Source: Planctomycetota bacterium
GTDB taxonomy: Bacteria > Planctomycetota > Planctomycetia > Planctomycetales > Planctomycetaceae
Reading direction: 5' to 3'
NCBI GenBank assembly: GCA_024278285.1
Contig: JAJRTM010000430.1
Span: forward strand, 1-11,605
DNA length: 11,605 bases
Shown here: piece by piece, positions 1 to 6,788 of the stretch
Position numbering within the stretch: the first letter of the stretch is position 1
Layout: each line of letters opens with the position of its first letter
Made by a program: the position numbers and the translations under genes
Notes under the pieces: generated by a model
Database searches by the model: none
Told to the model about the DNA's origin: nothing
Seen by the model: the letters and a program-made list of their open reading frames with translations, nothing else

Positions 1-1394
1 AGTAGCAATCCTGCAAAAATACTCAGTAGTAGCGTGACTGTCAATTTAGGAGAAACGGCTACCGGATTTGGTTCTGCATGTTTCGTAATTCGTGTTCGCA
101 GGTTTGTTTGCTGGTTAAGATCAAGCGTTTTGATTCGTTCACGATTCATATCGGAATCTGCCTGTAGCCGTTGCAGTTCGCGTTCAGCCATCTGGATTTG
201 TACCAGACGCAGGTTCATCCCAGAGGCGAGTTGTTTTTCCTTCGCAAAGCGATCATAGATATCTTTTTCGTGCATCGTCGCATGTTCATACCGTTGTTTA
301 GACATCTGCAATAATCGCGGCCCAAGTTCTCTGGTGAGGCGATTGGAACCGTCTATCGCTTGCTGGGAACGCGATGCGAGCCACTGCTTCATCGTTTTAA
401 TGCGAGTTTTTAATTCAATTATTTCAGGATGATTCGGCCCCAGTTTCCCATTTAATTTATCGCTGAGCTTGGATTCATCTTCCAGCATTTGCTGCTGCAG
501 TCGGGCGTAGGCATACGCATCTCGCGGATCAACGCCCATTCCCATTTTCATTAAATCACTTGCAATGGCTGAATTGTGCTGGCTGAGAAGTTGTTGAAGA
601 TCATCTCCATTTTTGATAGCGCGATCTACCGAAAAGTAAAATGAATGAGCATCAATCGTTTCTTTTTGTGCTTCTGCTAAAGACTTATTCAGCTCGATTA
701 CTCGTTCATTGACAACGCTGATAATGTTTTCCCCGGTTCCAAGAATGGAATCTGAAGAGGCTTGCAAATTCAGCAATTCTTGTTGTTTGATTTGAAATTG
801 TTTTTGAATTTCAGCGCGTTCACGAGAAAGAAGTTCAAGCATTTCCTGGGAACTGCTTTTATTTGTTTCCTGCATCAAAGCAAAAAAGGAATTCATAATA
901 TTTGTGACAACCAAAGCGGATGTCTGAGGGTTATCGCATCGATATCTTACCTGGATCAAGTTTGTCGAACGGGTAGAGTTGACACTTAAACCATTGCGTA
1001 TTTTTTTGATAGCATCCCGTTTGGTCATCCCCAGAAAGGCCGATTGCTGTTCTTTCGGCAAGTGGAGTAAGGCACCTTTGACAACTTCGTCACTCACCAG
1101 CACTTTTTTGTACGTGGGTAGCTTATCTTGCAATGTCCGTTCGGTTTGCTGAGTCTGGTCGATGCTTCCTTCACCCGTGTGCAACAGCAGCAACTCAGCA
1201 CTTGATTCGTATTCACGAGGGGCCAGCAGAAAATAGGCCACTCCCAAACCGGTTGTGAGTGTCAGCCAGGCAAACATGGTCCATTTTCGCCGAACCAGAG
1301 ATTTGAAAAAACGCAGCACATTGGTCAGCGGGTTATGAGTCTCTTCCAGGAGAGGCTCATTCGCAACGCGGTCCTGTGTCTGAAGTGATAACAT
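1..1394 (-). CDS. Wzz/GumC-type polysaccharide chain-length/co-polymerase protein, 3' end cut by window edge
   Basis: This inner-membrane protein of capsule/exopolysaccharide export would set chain length and bridge to the outer-membrane exporter. The frame is open without a stop for 464 codons from an ATG at 1394 to position 1, so the C-terminus is missing. A first membrane helix lies at about residues 38-58 (WTMFAWLTLTTGLGVAYFLL), followed by a long, Gln/Glu/Lys-rich periplasmic part that looks coiled-coil. Near residue 320 is LGPNHPEI, matching the PNHP motif typical of the GumC/GNVR region. The second membrane helix begins at about residue 450 after the Pro-rich PNPVAVSPK, just before the edge. 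AGGA lies 10 nt before the ATG. The start is 59 bp downstream of the Wza-type gene, so the two are probably cotranscribed. Whether a tyrosine-kinase (BY-kinase) domain follows the second helix, as in some fused family members, cannot be seen. Confidence 0.88.
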   Translation of the reverse strand, partial: MLSLQTQDRVANEPLLEETHNPLTNVLRFFKSLVRRKWTMFAWLTLTTGLGVAYFLLAPREYESSAELLLLHTGEGSIDQTQQTERTLQDKLPTYKKVLVSDEVVKGALLHLPKEQQSAFLGMTKRDAIKKIRNGLSVNSTRSTNLIQVRYRCDNPQTSALVVTNIMNSFFALMQETNKSSSQEMLELLSRERAEIQKQFQIKQQELLNLQASSDSILGTGENIISVVNERVIELNKSLAEAQKETIDAHSFYFSVDRAIKNGDDLQQLLSQHNSAIASDLMKMGMGVDPRDAYAYARLQQQMLEDESKLSDKLNGKLGPNHPEIIELKTRIKTMKQWLASRSQQAIDGSNRLTRELGPRLLQMSKQRYEHATMHEKDIYDRFAKEKQLASGMNLRLVQIQMAERELQRLQADSDMNRERIKTLDLNQQTNLRTRITKHAEPNPVAVSPKLTVTLLLSIFAGLL

Positions 1395-1453
1395 ACGGAA
1401 GAATTCCTGCAACGGCAGCAAATAAATAATTGAAGAAATATATTATTGGTGAA

Positions 1454-2656
1454 TTAATAAATCCGGGCACCGACATTAAAGCCAATAATGCGGACTGCCT
1501 CGAACAGCGAAGTGGTTGAGGTTCGTTCGACGCTGACGATATCGCCGGGCGCTAATCTTAAATCAGCCTTGCCATTTCGTTTTGCCTTTCTAATGCTACC
1601 TTCGATAAGAATTGGTTCACCACCCGCCGGGTTTTTGCGAATGATGAAAACTTTATCTGCAAATGGATTGTTCGTTCCTGATGCCAACGCAACCGCATCG
1701 AGTAATCGTAAACTCTCAGAGATCGGAAACTCATAACGATCCGGTTTTCGGACCAGACCCATCACGTGAATCGGTTTTGGATCGCGACGCTCGACCATAA
1801 TCACACCGCCATCCTGTAGTCTAAGAGCATTCGGATTTTCCACCGCAGTTGAAGCGAGATTAATTCGCATCGCTGTTACTCCCGAAGTTTGCACTTGCAA
1901 CTCATTCGAGGCTTGCTGAATGAGGCCGTTCTGATCGTCCGTTTTTACGTCCGATTGCGAGGCAATCATTGATCTGCCTTGGGACTTAGAGCCATTCACA
2001 CCCGGTTGGCGAATTTGAACGAACGTACCAGCATCTTCTGACAAACTACCGGCTGCGACAATTGCCTGAAGGACATCTGATTGATTGGCACGCAGTTTGT
2101 ATATTCCAGGCTTTTCGACTGCGCCCAAAACGGTAATATAATTTACTTTAGGACGTTTCATCGTGACAGTAACATGAGGGGAGCGGTAAAATCCCTTTTC
2201 AACACAAACTCCCACGATGATCGCTTCCGCTTCTTCAAGGTCCGACCCTTTCAATTGCACCGAGCCAATAATGGGCAGTTGAGCGGTTCCATTTTCAGCC
2301 ACGCGAACCGGGAATGTTGTTGTATCATCTGCAGAAAGACCTGCGGAAATCGTGACTTCTATGACATCTCCTTCACCAATCAAATCCGTTGATGTTGTGG
2401 AGGCAGCCATTCTCGTCAGATCAAGCGTTTGCGCATTGGCCAAAGGGGGCGCCTGCATGTGTATCGGCAATTGATCAGCCTGATATGGTTTGACACTCGA
2501 ACAGCCTGTGAGCAAACAGACTGCTATGATGAAAAACGCAGCAAGAGATCGCGACCAAAGAGGGCCGCTCTTGTTTTGATCGCAACTTCGAAGCCAACAA
2601 TAGAAGTTATTGGTCAACCTGCAGTTCCGGTTGTTTATCGTATGTCTCATATCCAT
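1454..2656 (-). CDS. Wza-type polysaccharide biosynthesis/export lipoprotein with SLBB domains
   Basis: This is the outer-membrane polysaccharide export protein (Poly_export/SLBB family, as in Wza), 400 aa. A hydrophobic stretch at about residues 38-50 ends in the lipobox LLTGC (Cys52), so the mature protein should be lipid-anchored. The Poly_export domain begins near residue 91 with LIGEGDVIEV, the family's GxGD signature, and runs to about residue 170. A first SLBB domain follows (about 170-225, VLGAVEKPGIYKL) and a second at about 290-350 (HVMGLVRKPDRYEF). Length and order fit a short Wza homologue. The start is uncertain: ATG at 2656 and ATG at 2650 both lack a good ribosome binding site, and the 51 residues before the lipobox Cys are unusually long, with Cys residues and charges in the n-region. 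It lies just upstream of the GumC-type gene, its expected partner. Confidence 0.9.
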   Translation of the reverse strand: MDMRHTINNRNCRLTNNFYCWLRSCDQNKSGPLWSRSLAAFFIIAVCLLTGCSSVKPYQADQLPIHMQAPPLANAQTLDLTRMAASTTSTDLIGEGDVIEVTISAGLSADDTTTFPVRVAENGTAQLPIIGSVQLKGSDLEEAEAIIVGVCVEKGFYRSPHVTVTMKRPKVNYITVLGAVEKPGIYKLRANQSDVLQAIVAAGSLSEDAGTFVQIRQPGVNGSKSQGRSMIASQSDVKTDDQNGLIQQASNELQVQTSGVTAMRINLASTAVENPNALRLQDGGVIMVERRDPKPIHVMGLVRKPDRYEFPISESLRLLDAVALASGTNNPFADKVFIIRKNPAGGEPILIEGSIRKAKRNGKADLRLAPGDIVSVERTSTTSLFEAVRIIGFNVGARIY

Positions 2657-2744
2657 ATAATTACGGCATCGTGATAAGGTGCTATAAAGCAGGGTAGGAT
2701 TGGGCAGAAGATCATCGATTGAATAGGCAGGGGTTTAATTTGAA

Positions 2745-2787
2745 GCGAATTGCAGATAACGCGAATTGCAGATAATACTGAATTGCA
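2745..2787. repeat. Short direct repeats upstream of the polysaccharide export genes
   Basis: The 15-mer gcgaattgcagataa occurs at 2745-2759 and again at 2761-2775 (period 16). A shorter third copy of its core gaattgca lies at 2780-2787, so the core recurs at 16- and 17-bp steps. The array is about 90-130 bp upstream of the Wza-type start, in the 264-bp spacer that must contain that operon's promoter unless transcription reads through from the MMPL gene. It could be an operator with three sites on nearly the same DNA face only if the pitch allows (16-17 bp is about 1.5 turns), or simply a small slippage duplication. The repeat itself is certain; the role is not. Confidence 0.6.
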
Positions 2788-2828
2788 CAACAGCCCCTCC
2801 CCTTCATTTTTTGATGGGAACGAGGCAG

Positions 2829-2858
2829 AATCTAACGTGCATCTTTCAAGTGAGTCAA
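2829..2858 (-). promoter_or_regulatory. Possible promoter for the polysaccharide export operon
   Basis: On the minus strand TTGACT (2853-2858) is followed after 18 bp by TAGATT (2829-2834), which matches the sigma-70 -35 and -10 boxes at five and four of six positions. It would give a long leader of about 170 nt containing the direct repeats at 2745-2787. The rest of the 2657-2920 spacer shows no open reading frame I would defend and no clear terminator for the MMPL gene. The match is ordinary and could be chance. Confidence 0.25.
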
Positions 2859-2920
2859 GACCGGCTCAATTCCTGAATGACATCTTGAGTTAAATCCCAA
2901 CAAATTGGCAAGAATTGTAT

Positions 2921-5176
2921 TTATTGCATTTTTATTTGATGCCATCCCGTTAATAGCAGGGGAAGCAAGATGAGATTCCCAAGCAAACCGCCCAGCATCG
3001 CGATACTCACCAGAATGCCTAAATAGACCAAAGGCACAAATTCGGATAAGGCAAGTACACTAAATCCGCAAACCAGTGCAAGATTCGCAAACACCAACGC
3101 CAACCCAACCCGGCTTTGTGTTATGCGTAAAGCATCGTGATGTCCGAGCCCACTTTTTATCCCCTTTTGATAAGCAGAGAGGTAATGAATACTGGAATCA
3201 ACAGTCAAACCTAGTGAAACAGAAGCGATCATCGCAGTCCCTATATTCACCAAAGACCCGATCCACCCCAAAGCTCCTATGAGGAATATAATCGGGAACA
3301 GATTCGGTATCAGCGAAATCAAGCCGAGTTTCCAATCTCGGAAAGCGAGTGTCATCATCAGGAAAATGCCGACCGCTGCGATTGCGAAACTGACAAGCTG
3401 ATCTTCCAGCAAACTCAAAATAATATTCGCCAGCAAAACGTATAAACCGGTGCTGTGCGCATCGGGAAAATGTTTTTTTGCCAGCGCGGTCACTTCTTCA
3501 ATCAGCCTCAACTTCAACTCGGCTGGTTGCCGCTCATACGCTCGCAGCACAATTCGCATCTGTTGATGTTCTTTGTTAAGCAAACCCGGTTCGAATTCAG
3601 GCTGCATTTTCGCCAGCAGTTTCAATTTGTCTTCGTCGGTTTCAGCCGCAATATTTGGGATGAAATCGAGTCCATCCGTAATCGCAATCACCTTGGTGAC
3701 GGCGAACTGATCTTCAACTCGCAGGTTTCGAAGCTCTTCCGTCAACTGCCGTAATTTACTGTAATTTTCTTCTGTTTGATCCATCTTTATCGAGAAGCCA
3801 ATTTCATAATTGCCTGCTCCCCCGAGATGCGATTCCACAAAATTAAGTGATTGCACAATCGGGCTTTCCTCACGAAAATTCCTACTGAAATCAGTTTCCA
3901 CTCGTAAAAAAGCCAAGCCGCTTAAACCGAAGACTCCCAGCAATATCGCGGTAAGACCAATGAGCTTGGGAAAACGAAACACCAGATTCACCAGATACTG
4001 CAAGCCCTGCGTCACTTTCTTTTCCCAGCGAGATTCTTTCGGGTCGATATCGAACCGTCCCAGTAACACACCCGCAGGAACAATCGTCAGAACGGCAACA
4101 AACACCATGCCGGTGCCGATGGTCATCATCAAGCCAAAACTTTGAACGGGGACAATCCGGCTTGATAACAAAGCGGCAAAGCCAACCGCAGTTGTGCCGC
4201 ACGTCCACCCAATCGGTGGCAATAACTCGCGAAATGTTTTATACAGCGCTTGTTGCCGTTCTTCTTTGGCACGTAATTCACGAAAATAAACCGTGATGTG
4301 CATCACAGTCGCAATCCCGATAATTGTCACCAGCGAATTCAGCATCGAACTAACCATGCTCAACTGTAAACCGGAAAGAACCAGAAAAGCCCGCGTCCAG
4401 ATAAGAGCCACATGCACCACTAATAAAGGGAGTATCATCCAACGCAAACTGCGAAACAAAACAAATATCACCAGCAGCAACACCGCAGAAGAGGCAATCC
4501 CGAGAACCGTCCCGTCCCGTTCGACAATCCGAAACATGTCGTGAACCTGAACTGCTTCCCCGACCACAAACGCTGGCGGAGAGTGTGAATCGGCCAGCTC
4601 GCGAATCGCGGCAAAGGTTTGTGACTGCGGAACCGTTGCCGTCTCTTTCGGTTCCATACGCAGCACAATCGCAGTGGTATCCCGTTTTTTATTGACGAGC
4701 ATTCCTTCCGCAAATCCCAATGCCTTTTCACGGACCGTACGAATCTTCAAATACATTCTGCCAGCCCAGCCCAACCCTTTTGGACGCAGAATCGCAGAAA
4801 GAGTTTGCGTACTTTCAGGACGTATCCCGGGAACTTTGCTTAACTGCTCGGCAAAGGCATCGATCTGATCCAGTGTTTCAGCTTTCAGAAGATCAGACTG
4901 TTTCCAGGCGACTAGAATGAATTCGTCGCCGCCGTACAGCTTTTGACTTTCCATGTAATCGAGTAGTAACGGATTGTCCGGCGCGAACAGAGATTCAACC
5001 GATTCATCTAGCGTTAAGCGATTCGCGATCGGAATCGCAAGCACGGTAATTGTTAACGCAAAGAAAAAAATGAGTATCCGAAAGCGCAACAACCAACCGA
5101 GCCAATCTCCACGATCCACCTCAATCACTTCCTGCGATGCTGTTTCGGAATCGGATTGAGAACGGTGATCAGGCAT
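2921..5176 (-). CDS. RND-superfamily MMPL-type exporter
   Basis: This 751-aa inner-membrane protein has the duplicated architecture of the MMPL/COG1033 branch of the RND superfamily, which moves lipids and other hydrophobic molecules. Half 1 has TM1 at about 32-50, a large periplasmic loop at 51-221 and TM2-6 at about 223-373. Half 2 has TM7 at about 403-424, a loop to about 583 and TM8-12 at about 594-742. TM10 carries GLTVDSSIHYL with Asp660 at the position of the proton-relay or sterol-sensing-type acidic motif. The matching helix of half 1 reads GIATVMHITVYF and has no acidic residue. It is too short for an AcrB-type pump (about 1000 aa), and no periplasmic adaptor or outer-membrane factor is adjacent. 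No clear Shine-Dalgarno precedes the ATG at 5176. The neighbouring ceramidase-like gene 109 bp upstream makes a lipid substrate thinkable but unproven. Confidence 0.85.
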   Translation of the reverse strand: MPDHRSQSDSETASQEVIEVDRGDWLGWLLRFRILIFFFALTITVLAIPIANRLTLDESVESLFAPDNPLLLDYMESQKLYGGDEFILVAWKQSDLLKAETLDQIDAFAEQLSKVPGIRPESTQTLSAILRPKGLGWAGRMYLKIRTVREKALGFAEGMLVNKKRDTTAIVLRMEPKETATVPQSQTFAAIRELADSHSPPAFVVGEAVQVHDMFRIVERDGTVLGIASSAVLLLVIFVLFRSLRWMILPLLVVHVALIWTRAFLVLSGLQLSMVSSMLNSLVTIIGIATVMHITVYFRELRAKEERQQALYKTFRELLPPIGWTCGTTAVGFAALLSSRIVPVQSFGLMMTIGTGMVFVAVLTIVPAGVLLGRFDIDPKESRWEKKVTQGLQYLVNLVFRFPKLIGLTAILLGVFGLSGLAFLRVETDFSRNFREESPIVQSLNFVESHLGGAGNYEIGFSIKMDQTEENYSKLRQLTEELRNLRVEDQFAVTKVIAITDGLDFIPNIAAETDEDKLKLLAKMQPEFEPGLLNKEHQQMRIVLRAYERQPAELKLRLIEEVTALAKKHFPDAHSTGLYVLLANIILSLLEDQLVSFAIAAVGIFLMMTLAFRDWKLGLISLIPNLFPIIFLIGALGWIGSLVNIGTAMIASVSLGLTVDSSIHYLSAYQKGIKSGLGHHDALRITQSRVGLALVFANLALVCGFSVLALSEFVPLVYLGILVSIAMLGGLLGNLILLPLLLTGWHQIKMQ

Positions 5177-5203
5177 TAGGCGATTTTTTATTTTTGGCGA
5201 ACC

Positions 5204-5225
5204 GGGTCAGTGATGACCCTGGTCA
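5204..5225. repeat. Overlapping inverted repeats upstream of the MMPL gene
   Basis: In the 109-bp gap between the ceramidase-like and MMPL genes, gggtca (5204-5209) pairs with tgaccc (5214-5219) around a 4-nt loop. The same tgacc (5214-5218) can alternatively pair with ggtca (5221-5225). The two stems are mutually exclusive. No T-run follows on either strand, so this is not a standard intrinsic terminator. It lies 28-49 bp upstream of the MMPL start and could be an operator or a leader structure. Confidence 0.4.
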
Positions 5226-5285
5226 CTATGCTGTTACGTGAGGGTTACATGACAGACGGGCAATCTACATTCGAAAGTAATCACG

Positions 5286-6680
5286 TTACTTTTTTACCTG
5301 TCGAGCCACTTCGTTCATAATCATTTCTTCCAATGCCGGCGCCCAGACAGTGGGCATACCGTAGTAGATCATCGAACGATCCCCTTCGTACCCACCTTCC
5401 GAAAGAACTCGGCGGGACGGAATGTAACACATCACATCATTACAATACCCGGCTACCCACAGATGCGGATGATCCAAATCCGCTTTAATCCGATTGGAAT
5501 AATCAACAACCACCTCGCCGCCCAAAGTCACAATCGCCAAATCGCCCAGTTTCAATGTCTGTACCGGGTAAGGATATGTTGGCGAAAGCGAACCGTTTTT
5601 GTCCCATTCCTCAAGCAGTTTTTTTGCTCGTCCAACAAGATATCTATTACTCGAAGCCAATTCTTTTTCGATTTCTTTGCGAGACGGAAGCTGCGAGAAG
5701 GGAAGGTCCAATTCCTTATATTCAGTTTTCAACTTTCCCGTGATCGTCGAATTCTTTTTATGAGAGACTTCCTTGACCGCATCTGCCATCATTCGTCCAT
5801 ATTTTTCACCCAGTTCAACCTTGCGGCGGGGAATCGGATTCTGATCCGCTCCGCATCCTGCAACAAACAACGCGGTCGCACCGGGGAAATCTTTTTCAAT
5901 TTCTATCTGAGCATAACCGGGCCAATCACCTGACCAATCGTAAAGGCCAACCACGGTCGCATGACAGGCATAACCAAACAGAATTCCTTTGATCTTTCCC
6001 TGCGAGTTTTTCACAAACAGAACCGGCACTTCATGATCAATCGGCCCCACCAGTTTTCCTTCTTTGCGAAGTTTGGGGACATCTGCCTCTTTGTTATTTC
6101 TACGATTAACGGCAAATGTCGTTTTACCAACACCATATTCCAACGTCACAGGTTCAAGAGACTTAATCGCATTCGCAACAAGCCCCGGCATTTTTTCGAT
6201 GAGTCCTGCCGTGTATTCATCAACAAGTTTCTGCTGCTGCTCGTCGAAGAAATACATCGCCCGAAGATTCGTCCCAACAACCGGACCACTGTGAGTATGA
6301 GACGTGCAAAGTGATATCTCTGAACGCTCCAAACCGAATTGATCTTTCAAGCGTGATGTAATCGCCTGAGATATCCCGCGATCAATCCCAACCAGATCCA
6401 GCGTAATAATCACCGTCTTTGCGCCCGCAGGGTCTTTGATATAAAGGGCTTTGGCCCACAAATCGTGCACCTTCCCCTCGGCTGGTTTATTTCGCCCGCC
6501 GTAGCCAGACATCCACATCATCCTTTCAGGCGTAATCACCACGCGAGAAATCCCCGCTTTCCACGCCCCGACATCTTTGGCAAAACAGGTACCAGAAGAT
6601 AAATCCGAAGTAAGAAAAGATTGCAGCAGAAACAAAACCGTAACAATCAACAACGTTCGAAAACAAAAGATTCTTTTCAT
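5286..6680 (-). CDS. Secreted neutral-ceramidase-fold protein, probably a metal-dependent hydrolase
   Basis: This 464-aa exported protein matches the N-terminal domain of neutral/alkaline non-lysosomal ceramidase (PF04734 type). The signal peptide covers about residues 1-34 (RIFCFRTLLIVTVLFLLQSF, then TCFA). Zinc-site equivalents are visible: His128 and His130 in SHTHSGP, His240 in YACHATV, Glu389 in LGGEVVVDY and Tyr419 in CYIPSRR. NRR at 192-194 fits the substrate-site Arg region. The strand expected to carry the nucleophilic Ser of true ceramidases (GDVSPN type) reads GCGADQNP (275-282) with no Ser, so ceramide amidase activity should not be assumed. The C-terminal immunoglobulin-like domain of full ceramidases is absent, since those proteins are typically 650 aa or more. 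ATG at 6680 is chosen over a TTG at 6695 because AAGGGG sits 6 nt before the ATG. Substrate unknown. Confidence 0.82.
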   Translation of the reverse strand: MKRIFCFRTLLIVTVLFLLQSFLTSDLSSGTCFAKDVGAWKAGISRVVITPERMMWMSGYGGRNKPAEGKVHDLWAKALYIKDPAGAKTVIITLDLVGIDRGISQAITSRLKDQFGLERSEISLCTSHTHSGPVVGTNLRAMYFFDEQQQKLVDEYTAGLIEKMPGLVANAIKSLEPVTLEYGVGKTTFAVNRRNNKEADVPKLRKEGKLVGPIDHEVPVLFVKNSQGKIKGILFGYACHATVVGLYDWSGDWPGYAQIEIEKDFPGATALFVAGCGADQNPIPRRKVELGEKYGRMMADAVKEVSHKKNSTITGKLKTEYKELDLPFSQLPSRKEIEKELASSNRYLVGRAKKLLEEWDKNGSLSPTYPYPVQTLKLGDLAIVTLGGEVVVDYSNRIKADLDHPHLWVAGYCNDVMCYIPSRRVLSEGGYEGDRSMIYYGMPTVWAPALEEMIMNEVARQVKK

Positions 6681-6686
6681 CCCAAT

Positions 6687-6692
6687 CCCCTT
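6687..6692 (-). promoter_or_regulatory. Ribosome binding site deciding the ceramidase-like start
   Basis: AAGGGG on the minus strand lies 6 nt before the ATG at 6680. It overlaps the region just after the possible TTG start at 6695, which has no such site upstream. This supports the shorter, 464-aa product. Confidence 0.65.
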
Positions 6693-6716
6693 CAAAGAGG
6701 TCTATCGAATGGATTT

Positions 6717-6755
6717 GCGACAGCATTATAGCGACAGCATTATAGCGACAGCATT
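6717..6755. repeat. 14-bp tandem repeat, 2.8 copies
   Basis: The unit gcgacagcattata occurs at 6717-6730 and 6731-6744 without mismatch, and a third copy is cut after gcgacagcatt (6745-6755). It sits in the 108-bp gap upstream of the ceramidase-like gene, 37-75 bp before the ATG. On the minus strand each full unit contains TATAATGC, so the repeat duplicates a perfect sigma-70 -10 hexamer TATAAT. This could place alternative -10 boxes before this gene. Confidence 0.75.
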
Positions 6756-6787
6756 CCTAACGCCTAATACCTACTACCTAACGCCTA
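6753..6787 (-). repeat. Five tandem TAGG-type heptamers (telomere-like microsatellite)
   Basis: On the minus strand five contiguous 7-mers read TAGGCGT, TAGGTAG, TAGGTAT, TAGGCGT and TAGGAAT (6787 down to 6753), all beginning with TAGG. They start one base after the LRR gene's TAG stop codon and run directly into the 14-bp repeat. The G-pair spacing resembles telomere-like or G-rich phase-variable tracts, but the runs are only GG, so any quadruplex would be weak. This tract and the 14-bp repeat together make the whole 6717-6787 segment repetitive. Confidence 0.7.
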
Positions 6788-6788
6788 T

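Noticed and set aside
3891..4208. Minus-strand open frame in another phase inside the MMPL gene
   Set aside because: The MMPL frame is continuous with clear membrane helices here; the alternative is a shadow.
2921..5176. Calling the exporter an AcrB-type multidrug pump
   Set aside because: Length (751 aa) and domain pattern fit MMPL/COG1033, not the HAE1 branch of about 1000 aa, and no adaptor protein is present.
5463..5933. 156-codon plus-strand open frame
   Set aside because: It is antisense to the ceramidase-like gene, whose conserved motifs span this region; no motif is visible in the plus-strand translation.
6681..6695. TTG start at 6695 for the ceramidase-like gene
   Set aside because: The ATG at 6680 has AAGGGG at ideal distance and starts a normal signal peptide; the TTG has none.
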